DNA from: a bacterium BMS3Abin11
Lineage (GTDB): Bacteria > Pseudomonadota > Gammaproteobacteria > BMS3Bbin11
DNA length: 64,000 nucleotides
Assembly: GCA_002897635.1 (NCBI GenBank)
Contig: BDTD01000015.1
Coordinates: 1-64,000, forward strand
Direction: 5' to 3'
The notes beneath the pieces are model-generated. The model searched no databases, was not told the DNA's origin, and saw nothing but the letters and a program-made list of their open reading frames with translations. This document shows positions 55,651-64,000 of this stretch, in pieces. Position numbers and translations under genes: made by a program. Position 1 is the stretch's first letter; every line of letters starts with the position of its first letter.

Positions 55651-56517
55651 ATGACAGCAAGCATGACTGCCTTTGCGCGCAACCATATGGCCACCAACTG
55701 GGGTCAATTGTCCTGGGAAATCCGATCTACCAACCATCGCTACCTGGACATTAGCCTGCGTCTGCCTGAACCACTGCGCTCTGCTGAAGAAGCCATCCGT
55801 GAGCGCATCAACAGACAACTGGCACGTGGCAAAATTGAATGTTGCCTTCGTTTTCAGGTAGATCACAATCATCCGGGTACAATGGCCATAAACGGCCAAC
55901 TGGTAGACAGGCTCACTGAGATGGCAAATGAAATTGAAAAACGCATCCATGAAAGCTCCAGCATGGGTGTAACAGACATCCTGAACTGGCCCGGTGTTAT
56001 CACTGAGGATGGTATTGATTACCCCTCACTTGCGGTAAATGCTGTCGATCTTATTGATGATGCTCTGCAGGACCTGATCAAAAACCGCCAGCGTGAAGGT
56101 GAACGACTGGCAGAGATGGTCAGGGAACGGCTCACAGAGATCACCGAACAGGTCCAGACTGTTCGTTCAATCCTGCCGGAGATTATTGAGGCTTTCAGAC
56201 AACGGCTTGAGAGCCGCCTCAATGAACTAAAGGAATCATTCGACCCGGGACGCCTTGAACAGGAGCTTGTCATCTTTGCCAGTAAATCCGATGTTGCTGA
56301 AGAGCTCGACCGGCTAACATCACATATTACCGAGACACAGCACGCCCTTGCATCGGAAAAACCGGTTGGCAGGCGACTGGATTTTCTGATGCAGGAGATG
56401 AATCGCGAAGCCAATACTCTGGGCTCAAAATCATCCGACATCCGTGTCACGAAAACTTCGATAGAATTAAAAGTATTAATCGAACAGATCAGGGAACAGG
56501 TACAGAACATTGAATAG
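55651..56517 (+). CDS. yicC: YicC-family endoribonuclease
   Basis: A 288-residue protein with the family's N-terminal MTAFAR segment, SWEIRSTNHRYLDISLRLPEPLR and the C-terminal block RLDFLMQEMNREANTLGSKS. Proteins of this family cleave RNA and affect small-RNA turnover. It overlaps gmk by 8 bp, the standard yicC-gmk-rpoZ-spoT order. Confidence 0.96.
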   Translation: MTASMTAFARNHMATNWGQLSWEIRSTNHRYLDISLRLPEPLRSAEEAIRERINRQLARGKIECCLRFQVDHNHPGTMAINGQLVDRLTEMANEIEKRIHESSSMGVTDILNWPGVITEDGIDYPSLAVNAVDLIDDALQDLIKNRQREGERLAEMVRERLTEITEQVQTVRSILPEIIEAFRQRLESRLNELKESFDPGRLEQELVIFASKSDVAEELDRLTSHITETQHALASEKPVGRRLDFLMQEMNREANTLGSKSSDIRVTKTSIELKVLIEQIREQVQNIE

Positions 56518-57073
56518 CAAAAAGAAACCAGTAATCCTGATTATCTCCGGCCCCTCCGGTGCCGGTAAGACCACCTTGTCACATGCCCTGGTAGCCAGTG
56601 TACCTGACACCATCATTGCTGTATCACATACCACCCGCCTTCCACGCCCCGGGGAAAAAGATGGCGAAGATTATTTTTTTGTCAGCAAAGAGGTGTTCCA
56701 GAACCTGATCGACAGTGGCGCAATGCTGGAATTCGCTAAGGTATATGACCACTTATACGGGACATCTCGATTCAGTATAGAGAAGGCTCTAAGCGAAGGA
56801 AATAACGTTATCCTGGACATTGACTGGCAGGGGGCGCGGCGCGTCAAAGCAGTTTATCCCAATGCAATTAGCGTATTTATCCTGCCACCAGCAGGTAAAG
56901 AAGCAGAAAACCGGTTATTGTCGCGCCAGCAGGATACAAAAGAAACTATCCAGAGAAGGATGTCTACATACACAGAACAAATATCTCATCAGGATGAATT
57001 CGACCATATACTAACCAATACCGACGTCAAGAGTACTAGCAAGCAGTTACTGGATATTCTGGCATCCAGTTAG
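56510..57073 (+). CDS. gmk: Guanylate kinase
   Basis: Phosphorylates GMP to GDP. The 187-residue enzyme has the P-loop SGPSGAGKTT, the GMP-binding SHTTRLPRPGEKDGEDYFFV segment and LDIDWQGARRVK. The start is TTG at 56510, overlapping the yicC stop. Confidence 0.97.
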   Translation: MNSKKKPVILIISGPSGAGKTTLSHALVASVPDTIIAVSHTTRLPRPGEKDGEDYFFVSKEVFQNLIDSGAMLEFAKVYDHLYGTSRFSIEKALSEGNNVILDIDWQGARRVKAVYPNAISVFILPPAGKEAENRLLSRQQDTKETIQRRMSTYTEQISHQDEFDHILTNTDVKSTSKQLLDILASS

Positions 57074-57143
57074 TATAGACTCTTCAAGCACTTATGGGTT
57101 AAAATCATATGTTCCACTGAATATTTTATGGGTAGATTATTAA

Positions 57144-57476
57144 ATGGCACGAATTACTGTTGAAGACTGTCTGGAAAATGTTGATAACCGATTTAATCTT
57201 GTCCTCATTGCATCCAAACGTGCTCGTCAGCTTGCTGAAGGGCATCAGTCCGAGCTGGAAATTGAGAACGATAAAAATACTGTACTTGCCCTTCGCGAAA
57301 TTGCAGCGGGTCTGGTCAACAGTGATATACTCATTGACGAGCCTGAGCCAGAAGAAACAGCTGAAGACCTGTTTCTCTCTGACGACACTGAGGCCGAAGA
57401 GGCTGTTGCAACTGTTGAAGGTATAGCAGCAAATGCTTATTCCATCGCTAAGGAAACGCCACCCACCGACGCATAA
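57144..57476 (+). CDS. rpoZ: RNA polymerase omega subunit
   Basis: A 110-residue omega subunit: [30 protein letters not shown] at the start is decisive. The tail after residue 75 is acidic and longer than in E. coli. Its end overlaps the spoT frame. Omega also forms one binding site for ppGpp, the product of the next gene's pathway. Confidence 0.97.
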   Translation: MARITVEDCLENVDNRFNLVLIASKRARQLAEGHQSELEIENDKNTVLALREIAAGLVNSDILIDEPEPEETAEDLFLSDDTEAEEAVATVEGIAANAYSIAKETPPTDA

Positions 57477-59622
57477 ACCTGTCCCGTCCTTTGGGCCAGG
57501 GCGGGATCTGAAATTTCAGGATATTGAAACCCTGCTTGAGACTTACCTCAGCAAGCAGGAAATCGCCAATATCTACCACGCCTACATCTTTGGCTATCAG
57601 GCCCACGCGGGTCAACACCGTGCCAGCGGCGAATCTTACATCTCTCACCCCGTTGAAGTAGCCAGAATACTCGCTGGCCTGCACATGGACAGCAAAGCTA
57701 TTTCGGCTGCCATCCTGCATGATGTCATTGAAGACACCCCTACAGCTAAAAAACAACTGAGCAGGGGGTTCGGTAAAGAAGTAGCCGAGCTGGTTGATGG
57801 TGTCAGCAAACTCAGCAAAGTAAGCTTTACTGACCAGGCTGAAGTACAGGCAGAGAACTTTCGTAAAATGTTGATGGCCATGACACGTGATATCCGTGTC
57901 ATCATGATCAAACTGGCCGATAGACTGCACAATATGCGTACGCTGGGTGCGATGCGTGTGGAAAAACGTAAGCGTATTGCACGGGAAACACTGGAAATTT
58001 ACGCACCCATAGCCAGTCGTCTGGGCATACAGGCCTTTAAATACGAACTTGAAGACCTGAGTTTCAAAGCAATACATCCCAACCGTTATGCAGCACTTGA
58101 AAAAGCTGTCAAACACAGGCGTGGTAACCGCAAAGGACTATTAAAAAAGATTGAAAATGCCATCAACAAACGTCTGCGACAGGATGGCCTGACAGGTAAA
58201 ATAAGCAGCAGGGAAAAACATATTTACGGCATTTACACAAAAATGAAGCAGAAGAGACTCTCGTTCGATGAGGTCTTCGATGTCTATGCGATCCGTATTG
58301 TGACCGACTCTATCGACGACTGTTATCGCATCCTTGGTGCCCTGCATAGCCTGTATGCGCCCATACCCGGAAAATTCAAAGACTACATTGCCATCCCGAA
58401 GGCAAATGGTTATCAGTCTCTGCATACGGTAATGGTCTCGCCTTATGGCGTACCCATTGAAGTGCAGATACGCACTGATGAGATGAACCAGGTGGCTGAA
58501 GCAGGTATTGCTGCGCACTGGCTGTATAAATCAGGCAAAGTACAGAAAGAAACCAGCAACTGGATCAGCGGGCTACTGGATCTACAGAAGCAGGCGGGGA
58601 ATTCAAAAGAATTCCTCGAAAACGTGAAAATCGATCTGTTCCCCGAAGAAGTCTATGTTTTCACACCCAAGGGGAAAATTATTGTTTTGCCACGTGGGTC
58701 CTGCCCAGTTGATTTCGCCTATGCCGTACACACAGATATAGGCAACACATGTGTGACAGCGCGTATAAACCACCACTATGTCCCACTACAGACACAATTA
58801 CGCAACGGCAACACGATAGAAATTACCACGGATAAGAAAGCCGTACCCAATCCCGGCTGGCTGAATTTTGTTGCAACTGCCAAAGCGCGCTCAAGTATAC
58901 GACATCACCTCAAACACCTGCGGAAACGTAAGGCCAGAAACCTTGGAAAAGACCTTCTGGACAAGGCCCTGCATGCTTTTTCTTTGTCAAACAACACCGT
59001 TGATGAAGAAAGAATGGCCGCATTGCTAAAGGAAATTAACCTTAAAAGTAAAGCACAGCTATACCAGGATATCGGCCTGGGAAACCGCATGGCACCGCTG
59101 GTAGCACGTCAACTTGCCCCCTTGCTGGATGAGCCTGACAACAGTGAGACACCACTAGGGCCACGCAACAAAGGAGTACGCCCATTGGGGATAGTGAGCG
59201 ATGAAGGTATGGTCATACACCTGGCCAAATGCTGCCGCCCCATACCCGGCGACCGCATCCAGGGTATTGCAACAGCTGGACGCGGAATTGTTATCCATCA
59301 ACCCGAGTGCAGCAATATCAGTGAATTCCGCAACCAGCCGGAACGTCTGATCGATGTCCAATGGGAACCCGGATCGGAAAACCTGTTTCAGGTCATGATT
59401 AACGTCGTCACTGTAAACCGGCGCGGTGTACTGGCCACAATCGCCTCATCCCTGGCAGATGCCGACTGTAATATCGATCATGTCGATATGGATGACCGGG
59501 ACGGTAACACCAGCCTGCTGGAATTTCTTATCAGTATCAAGAATCTTAAACATCTGGAAGAAGTATTGAAAAGGATCCGCACTATGGACTTTGTACTCAA
59601 AGCGGAACGGAAGAATATGTAG
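57433..59622 (+). CDS. spoT: Bifunctional (p)ppGpp synthetase/hydrolase SpoT
   Basis: A 729-residue RelA/SpoT protein. The HD hydrolase domain ([35 protein letters not shown]) is intact, followed by the synthetase domain ([35 protein letters not shown]), TGS ([14 protein letters not shown]), and a C-terminal ACT domain. Both activities are expected. The ATG at 57433 lies inside rpoZ; a slightly later start is possible because the first 25 residues are not conserved-looking. Confidence 0.96.
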   Translation: MLIPSLRKRHPPTHKPVPSFGPGRDLKFQDIETLLETYLSKQEIANIYHAYIFGYQAHAGQHRASGESYISHPVEVARILAGLHMDSKAISAAILHDVIEDTPTAKKQLSRGFGKEVAELVDGVSKLSKVSFTDQAEVQAENFRKMLMAMTRDIRVIMIKLADRLHNMRTLGAMRVEKRKRIARETLEIYAPIASRLGIQAFKYELEDLSFKAIHPNRYAALEKAVKHRRGNRKGLLKKIENAINKRLRQDGLTGKISSREKHIYGIYTKMKQKRLSFDEVFDVYAIRIVTDSIDDCYRILGALHSLYAPIPGKFKDYIAIPKANGYQSLHTVMVSPYGVPIEVQIRTDEMNQVAEAGIAAHWLYKSGKVQKETSNWISGLLDLQKQAGNSKEFLENVKIDLFPEEVYVFTPKGKIIVLPRGSCPVDFAYAVHTDIGNTCVTARINHHYVPLQTQLRNGNTIEITTDKKAVPNPGWLNFVATAKARSSIRHHLKHLRKRKARNLGKDLLDKALHAFSLSNNTVDEERMAALLKEINLKSKAQLYQDIGLGNRMAPLVARQLAPLLDEPDNSETPLGPRNKGVRPLGIVSDEGMVIHLAKCCRPIPGDRIQGIATAGRGIVIHQPECSNISEFRNQPERLIDVQWEPGSENLFQVMINVVTVNRRGVLATIASSLADADCNIDHVDMDDRDGNTSLLEFLISIKNLKHLEEVLKRIRTMDFVLKAERKNM

Positions 59623-59632
59623 TACGAAAGCA

Positions 59633-59692
59633 GTTCCAAGATCCAAGTTCCAAGCTTAAAACCTAAAACTTGGAACTTGGAACTTGGAACTT
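59633..59692. repeat. Inverted heptads TTCCAAG / CTTGGAA
   Basis: Three GTTCCAA-like heptads (59633-59653, the middle one GATCCAA) face three perfect CTTGGAA heptads (59669-59689) across a 15-base A-rich loop, just after the spoT stop. The RNA would form a long hairpin of 21-22 bp. A terminator-like role is possible. Confidence 0.88.
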
Positions 59693-59728
59693 CAATTAAA
59701 AAACTTAAACCCGTACAGGAAAGCATCA

Positions 59729-60133
59729 ATGTCAGAAAAAAAATCACGTCAGGTCATATCTACCAACAATGCCCCGCAGGCTATCGGCACCTATTCACAG
59801 GCAATTCGGACGGGCAAAACGGTATACCTTTCCGGACAGATTCCACTGGTTCCTGAGACCATGGTAATTATCAGTGATGATATTTCTGAACAGATTCGCC
59901 AGGTATTCAGAAATCTTTCAGCAGTCGCATCTGCTGCTGATGGAAGTCTTGATGATATTGTTAAGCTTAATGTTTTCCTCACTGACCTCAGTCATTTCCC
60001 AATCGTCAATGAAATAATGGCAGAGTTTTTCAATGAACCCTATCCGGCGCGGGCTGCGATTGGGGTGGCTGCTCTACCCAAAGATGCATCTGTTGAGATA
60101 GATGCGGTTTTGCAGCTTGGTTTTGATCAATAA
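59729..60133 (+). CDS. ridA: RidA-family reactive enamine/imine deaminase
   Basis: A 134-residue RidA (YjgF) protein with [23 protein letters not shown], the arginine in [23 protein letters not shown]. It hydrolyses reactive enamines such as 2-aminoacrylate. The ATG at 59729 follows AGGAAAG; the frame upstream of it lies in repeat DNA. Confidence 0.96.
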   Translation: MSEKKSRQVISTNNAPQAIGTYSQAIRTGKTVYLSGQIPLVPETMVIISDDISEQIRQVFRNLSAVASAADGSLDDIVKLNVFLTDLSHFPIVNEIMAEFFNEPYPARAAIGVAALPKDASVEIDAVLQLGFDQ

Positions 60134-60345
60134 TGTGGCGGCAGCTCAACTGCCCCATCTTCAGAACCCCGTGATTCACGAATATCTTCGACGAGTTCCT
60201 TTAGCCGTACGATCTCCCTCTTCATCACTTCAATCTCAGATTGCTGCCTGACAACAGTTAGATTGATAGTTTCAAGGCTGTCTTCCTGAAATACCAGTCG
60301 GATCTGAAGATCCGTGATAGTTTCCTGCATTTTTTGTTCTTCCAT
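60127..60345 (-). CDS. slyX: SlyX-family protein
   Basis: A 72-residue coiled-coil protein: [44 protein letters not shown], ending in the family's ELPPHY. Function unknown. The ATG at 60345 is preferred over a longer frame to 60399. It overlaps the end of ridA by 7 bp on the opposite strand. Confidence 0.93.
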   Translation of the reverse strand: MEEQKMQETITDLQIRLVFQEDSLETINLTVVRQQSEIEVMKREIVRLKELVEDIRESRGSEDGAVELPPHY

Positions 60346-60374
60346 ATCATTTATGTAGATTGTAAATTTTATTT

Positions 60375-60478
60375 TACCGCAGAGGGCGCAGCGGTACACA
60401 GAAACAAGAGGAAAGATGAAGGATTAAAGAAAAGTCAAAATTGCACCATCTTTAATCTTTCCTCTGCGTCCTCTGCGA
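60375..60478. repeat. CTCTGCG-type palindromic intergenic repeat
   Basis: ACCGCAGAGGGCGCAG with GAGGAAAGATGAAGGATTAAAG at one side and CTTTAATCTTTCCTCTGCG with TCCTCTGCG at the other form a long inverted repeat. The CCTCTGCGTCCTCTGCG core is a repeat seen in many bacteria. Confidence 0.8.
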
Positions 60479-60495
60479 TTCAAAAAAATCAGTGC

Positions 60496-60861
60496 CTATT
60501 TCCCGAAATCAAGAAACGGTATTACCGAGACGTACAGTACAAAACCGAGAATTATAAGATAACCGATAAATCGTACTGGATTATCAAGAATTCTATCCAA
60601 AATACCCGCCTGCTCACCTTTTTGCCGGCTTTCAGCAAATTCGTCCTGGGCCTGCTGGCTACGCTGTTGCTGGTAGTAATTCAGTAGAGTATGTGCCTGT
60701 TCGAGCTGAGATCGATTATTAAGCCAGAGGCCTCCGGCCGAGATAAACCAGTTACCCGGAGGTGTCAAATAATATGAAATCGCATGTCCATCAAACAAGG
60801 CGCAGATTTCTTCCAGTTCATCATCCGGCACGCCACGCAGGGACATTAATCGAATAGCCAT
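60496..60861 (-). CDS. Small protein with C-terminal membrane helix (DUF6164-like)
   Basis: A 121-residue protein opening MAIRLMSLRGVPDDELEEICALFDGH, with the signal-transducing-like FISAGGLWL segment, a glutamine-rich helix and a C-terminal transmembrane helix (FIGYLIILGFVLYVSVIPF). It resembles the DUF6164 family as I recall it; function unknown. It is downstream of the anti-sigma gene on the same strand with a 60-bp gap. Confidence 0.75.
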   Translation of the reverse strand: MAIRLMSLRGVPDDELEEICALFDGHAISYYLTPPGNWFISAGGLWLNNRSQLEQAHTLLNYYQQQRSQQAQDEFAESRQKGEQAGILDRILDNPVRFIGYLIILGFVLYVSVIPFLDFGK

Positions 60862-60922
60862 TGTGCGATCAGTATAACTTTTCTATCCCTTTACTGAACA
60901 CAGAAAACCGAACGCCTGACCT

Positions 60923-61663
60923 CTATACCTTAATATAGATCCACCCCTGTTTCAGGCGAGTTATGATCTGCTCCAGCGCAGAAGGTGCTATTTCTGCTTC
61001 CGGGATCAGTTTCACCTTAATACCCTTGTCTTCCAGACGTTTGATAGCACGACTACAGGCAAGAATTGAGAAATTATCATATTTTTTAGAAAGTTTTGTG
61101 ATCCGATCCGCATATACGGTCTTATCTACCCTGATCAAATTCAGCCCCCCTCCATTGGTGATAATTTCCAGTTCAAATGGGTACCCACCAGTAGCCGCAG
61201 CAAGTAGCAGGTCTTCGGCCGAATCCAGTGCAGCGGTCAATCTGGCTGGTTCTGCAGAATCTACATGCAGAATAACCCTCTTCTCTTCTGCCTCTAGAGG
61301 CAGGCTGGCTATACCCCTGTCAGAGAGAAGCTTATGCTCGCTACCTTGAACAAGGCTTACATCCATCCTGTCATGAGCTAACCAGCCAACAGCGGTGCCT
61401 ACTGTCAGTAACAATGTAGCCGCTACAGCCATAGCCGAGTACTGTTTGCCGAATTTCCAGCGCGATTTTTCCTGCCTGCTGGTTGGTGGGATACTGTAAG
61501 CAAACTGTGTCAGTTCCTTTACATTGCGTAATTCACACAGTCGTTTTGCCAGAGCTGTATCAGTCTCCAGTGCAGCCATAACTTCACCGCGCTCATCACT
61601 GTCCAGTTCATTATCCAGATAGGCATTCAAATGCTCATTCGATATATCGTTTATATTTGTCAT
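60923..61663 (-). CDS. Anti-sigma factor with periplasmic DsrE-like domain
   Basis: A 246-residue protein in three parts. The cytosolic N terminus (EHLNAYLDNELDSDERGEVMAALETDTALAKRL) looks like an anti-sigma domain but lacks the zinc-binding His/Cys motif. One helix (AMAVAATLLLTVGTAVGWLA, about 80-99) crosses the membrane. The periplasmic part (about 125-246: KRVILHVDSAEPARLTAALDSAEDLLLAA, LEIITNGGGLNLI, FSILACSRAIKRLEDKGIKV, LKQGWIYIKV) follows the DsrE/F fold and keeps a single cysteine like its divergent neighbour. It overlaps the sigma gene by 4 bp. Sensing through the cysteine is inferred. Confidence 0.85.
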   Translation of the reverse strand: MTNINDISNEHLNAYLDNELDSDERGEVMAALETDTALAKRLCELRNVKELTQFAYSIPPTSRQEKSRWKFGKQYSAMAVAATLLLTVGTAVGWLAHDRMDVSLVQGSEHKLLSDRGIASLPLEAEEKRVILHVDSAEPARLTAALDSAEDLLLAAATGGYPFELEIITNGGGLNLIRVDKTVYADRITKLSKKYDNFSILACSRAIKRLEDKGIKVKLIPEAEIAPSALEQIITRLKQGWIYIKV

Positions 61664-62220
61664 TTTACCCTCCTGAGCCTGAGCCCAGTATTTCCATGGG
61701 ATTGATTGAGTTCAACAAGACTGGAGCGCAGTGTTTGCCTTGCTCTGCATAAGCGACTCATTACCGTTCCAATTGGAATTTCCAATGCCTCACTGACTTC
61801 GTTATAGGTCAATTCTGCCAGGTCAACCAGTGTGACTACCTGGCGTTGTTTTTCAGGTAGTTCAGCAATGGCACGTCTGATACGGAGGACAATCTGACTC
61901 TCGTGGTGCTGCTCTTCCGGCGAGCTGTTACCGATTAGCCCTGCATCATCGATATCAATAGTTTCCTTCTGAGCGCGCAAGTGATCCTTCCAGCAATTGG
62001 ACAGTATCCTGAACAACCATGCATCGAGCATTTCTCGATCGCGCAAACTGGCAATATTTTGCAGCGCCTTGATCAATGCCTGCTGGGTCAGATCATCAGC
62101 CAGATGGCTATCACGACACCAGGACCATGCGACACGATACAGGCGGTCTCTGCGGCGCTCCAGCTCATCATCAATTTCCTGTTGCTTTAATAATCTCTTT
62201 ATCAATTTTATTTTTGCCAT
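61660..62220 (-). CDS. ECF RNA polymerase sigma factor
   Basis: A 186-residue sigma-70 ECF factor. Region 2 contains LYRVAWSWCRDSHLADDLTQQALIKALQN and DAWLFRILSNCWKDHLR; region 4 contains AELPEKQRQVVTLVDLAELTYNEVSEALEIPIGTVMSRLCRARQTL. The ATG at 62220 has AAGGG at a good distance; one codon set earlier (62229) is too close to it. It is cotranscribed with its anti-sigma partner and divergent from a secreted DsrE-like protein and a porin. Confidence 0.94.
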   Translation of the reverse strand: MAKIKLIKRLLKQQEIDDELERRRDRLYRVAWSWCRDSHLADDLTQQALIKALQNIASLRDREMLDAWLFRILSNCWKDHLRAQKETIDIDDAGLIGNSSPEEQHHESQIVLRIRRAIAELPEKQRQVVTLVDLAELTYNEVSEALEIPIGTVMSRLCRARQTLRSSLVELNQSHGNTGLRLRRVK

Positions 62221-62573
62221 CGGGATCATCCCTTACACATAGCTGTTAGACGTTTACACATCAATTTCTATTCCATTTTCATCTAATTTGTACAAAAGTC
62301 ATATTTTGTTGCAAATAAATGGAATAATTTCGCTTTTCCTTCGTCTATATATAGAAGCAACTAACGGGTAACACTAATCTTATTTTATTTAGTGCCTGTA
62401 TGGCAACGGTGCAATATCACCGTACCTCCCGGCATTTTATAGAAATATCTGTTGCCTAAGTTGCATGCCTTGTGGCTGACTCGCTTCACCACAAAAAATA
62501 AAATTAGATAATTTTACAACATTACCACGTATCAACTGTGTTTGAAGATACAAGGACCAAAAGAGGATACAAC
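62221..62573. promoter_or_regulatory. Divergent regulatory region of sigma and dsrE-like genes
   Basis: A 353-bp gap without genes. ACGGTGCAATATCACCGT at 62406-62423 is a perfect 6-6-6 inverted repeat, a possible operator or small hairpin. A second inverted pair, TTGTGG...CCACAA, lies near 62469-62493. No certain ECF -35/-10 pair could be assigned. Confidence 0.55.
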
Positions 62574-63032
62574 ATGTATAAATCATTAGGTATAAGGGCA
62601 TTGGTGATACTCGCTATATTGTCCTTTGGCCTGGCTTCGGTTGCACATGCTGCCGAGATCAAGACCGACAAGCCATTTGCTACAAAGAAAATCGTATTGC
62701 AGATTTCTGACCCAAACCCATTCAAGCAAACACTGGTACTCAACGTCGCCCACAATCTTCTCAAGGCTTATGGCACTGAAAATATTGATATTGAAATTGT
62801 TGCCTTTGGACCTGGTTTGCGTCTGCTATTTGCTGAAAATGGTAATAAGGGACGTATTGCCTCACTTTCCAGTGAAGGTGTCCGATTTGCTGCGTGTAAG
62901 AATACAATCCGGGCCATGGGTAAAAAACTGGGTCATCCGCCAGCGATAAACCCCGTTGCAGTTAAGGTTAGTGCGGGTGTGAGTCGCATTATGGATCTGG
63001 TTGATAACGGTTACATACTGATAAAACCATAA
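62574..63032 (+). CDS. Secreted DsrE-like protein
   Basis: A 152-residue protein with a signal peptide (ALVILAILSFGLASVAHAAE) and a DsrE/F-type domain: KKIVLQISDPNPFKQTLVLNVAHNLLKAYG, IDIEIVAFGPGLRLLF, VRFAACKNTIRAMGK and GVSRIMDLVDNGYILIKP. The single cysteine in AAC aligns with that of cytosolic DsrE-type sulfur-binding proteins and of the divergent anti-sigma factor. The ATG at 62574 follows GAGG. It is 24 bp upstream of the porin gene; the two are probably cotranscribed. Confidence 0.9.
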   Translation: MYKSLGIRALVILAILSFGLASVAHAAEIKTDKPFATKKIVLQISDPNPFKQTLVLNVAHNLLKAYGTENIDIEIVAFGPGLRLLFAENGNKGRIASLSSEGVRFAACKNTIRAMGKKLGHPPAINPVAVKVSAGVSRIMDLVDNGYILIKP

Positions 63033-63056
63033 AGCCTTCAAGGGAGAAACAAAAAA

Positions 63057-64000
63057 ATGAAATTACTTAAAAAAGCAATCATAACTGCTGCCCTTGCGGG
63101 TAGCATGCTGGCCATCAGCCAGGCGCAGGCGGCCAACTGGCTAATGCTACAGGGCACAGAAAAACCCGGACAGGCTGCACGTGCCAAGGTCTGGGGTTTC
63201 GTACAGGTCCAGTACCAGAATGATACTTCCGATGCCAATAAAGCCGGGGGTTATATCCCCCCCAAGCTGGTTCCCCCAAACCTGTCATCCCAGTCAGCGT
63301 TTAATGTTAACCGTGCCCGTATCGGCGCGCGTGGTACTGGCATGCCACTGGACAGCAATGTTAACTACTTCGTGCTGGTTGAATTTGGCAATAACGGTAT
63401 CACCGAACCAGGCGGGTCCTTCGCAAAGTTGACGGATGCTAGCATCACCCTTAATCACATCCCCGGTGCACGCATTCGTACTGGTCTGTTTAAATATCCG
63501 GGTGCCGAAGAAGGCCTGCAGGCAATTCACGTCTTTGACTGGGTGAACTTTACCGATGTATCTAACCAGATGTTGCTGGAACGCTTTCCGAATCAGTCAT
63601 ACACCCCAAATATTCCACCACAGCCTATTCCACCAAGAACAGACCTGCAGGGATTTGATGATGGTGTTGGTGCCTTTCGTGATGTCGGCATACAGGTCTT
63701 TGATTCCTTCATGGTTGGTGCAGGCAAAGACTGGGATCTGAGCTATGCATTGATGGTTGGTAATGGAAACGGCCTCAACTTCTCGGACAACAATAGCAAA
63801 AAAGATATCTATGCCTATTTTTCTGCAGAAAAAGTGTTTAAAGGCAAAGGCCCTTTCCGTGAAGGCATGAAGTTCCTCGGCTGGTCACAAACTGGCGTGC
63901 GTAGCTATGATGGCAATAACGACGGGGTTAGTGAGAACTATGATCGTGATCGCTGGGGTATTGGTTTTAAATTAAAGAAATCCAACTATCGTGTAACGAC
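63057..64000 (+). CDS. Outer membrane porin, phosphate-selective OprP/OprO-like (partial)
   Basis: The frame from ATG at 63057 (GGGAG site) stays open to the window end, 314 codons. It has a signal peptide (KKAIITAALAGSMLAISQAQAA), a first strand KVWGFVQVQYQND, then NVNRARIGARGTGMPLDSNVNYFVLVEFG, typical of phosphate-selective-type porins that begin with a swirling run of amphipathic strands. RTGLFKYPGAEEGLQ and DVGIQVFD also fit. The substrate is unknown, and the name is by family only. Incomplete at the right edge. Confidence 0.88.
   Translation, partial: MKLLKKAIITAALAGSMLAISQAQAANWLMLQGTEKPGQAARAKVWGFVQVQYQNDTSDANKAGGYIPPKLVPPNLSSQSAFNVNRARIGARGTGMPLDSNVNYFVLVEFGNNGITEPGGSFAKLTDASITLNHIPGARIRTGLFKYPGAEEGLQAIHVFDWVNFTDVSNQMLLERFPNQSYTPNIPPQPIPPRTDLQGFDDGVGAFRDVGIQVFDSFMVGAGKDWDLSYALMVGNGNGLNFSDNNSKKDIYAYFSAEKVFKGKGPFREGMKFLGWSQTGVRSYDGNNDGVSENYDRDRWGIGFKLKKSNYRVT

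Overview
The window is a chromosomal segment of a gammaproteobacterium with moderate GC and dense coding on both strands. It most resembles a facultatively anaerobic, probably sulfur-oxidising autotroph. The lineage call rests on the ubiquinone set (ubiE-ubiJ-ubiB), slyX, yicC-gmk-rpoZ-spoT, secB-gpsA-trmL and hemW-rdgB-rph. The lifestyle call is inference from a membrane H+-pyrophosphatase with a PPi-type phosphofructokinase, a DsrC-like protein, periplasmic DsrE-fold proteins and a full respiratory nitrate reductase operon. No rRNA, tRNA or CRISPR array was found.

Layout. 0.2-2.6 kb: moeA and moaA (molybdenum cofactor, needed by NarG). 2.8-5.6 kb: an aminotransferase remnant, a Ycf46-like AAA+ ATPase and an exported protein. 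5.8-10.6 kb: a pyrophosphate module with hppA (perfect FNR-type box upstream), a PPi-type PFK and a degenerate adenylate-kinase-like protein. 10.8-16.3 kb: hemB, DUF971, ubiE, ubiJ, ubiB and a PqiA-domain protein. 16.5-17.3 kb: a gene split by palindromic repeats. 17.3-28.4 kb: small protein, cytochrome c, narGHJI and two NarK-type transporters on the minus strand, preceded by a PAS-BTAD regulator. 30.0-30.5 kb: a DsrC-like gene with a perfect FNR-type box. 30.9-39.1 kb: a nitrate-assimilation region with nirB, nirD, a wrecked nitrate reductase gene, a nitrate transporter and a PP2C-kinase fusion; sigma-54 and NtrC-like sites precede both arms, with a second PFK between them. 39.2-42.5 kb: a two-component system, PepSY protein, cytochrome b561 and a frameshifted cytochrome c. 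42.6-62.2 kb: mostly housekeeping genes plus a kinase/phosphatase pair. 60.9-64 kb: an ECF sigma factor, an anti-sigma factor with a DsrE-like periplasmic domain, a divergent secreted DsrE-like protein and a porin cut by the window end.

The genome carries many small mobile sequences. A family of about 158-bp fold-back MITEs has 4-bp YTAR-type target duplications, and one copy is nested in another. There are also REP-like palindromes and heptameric tandem repeats between genes. Several genes have decayed (nitrate reductase, a TlpA-like thioredoxin, a cytochrome c, an aminotransferase), so the genome looks to be in flux. The most promising undescribed unit is the sigma/anti-sigma/DsrE/porin locus at the right end, followed by the kinase-like pseudoenzyme beside the PPi-PFK and the PAS-BTAD regulator with matching direct repeats at the nar operon.
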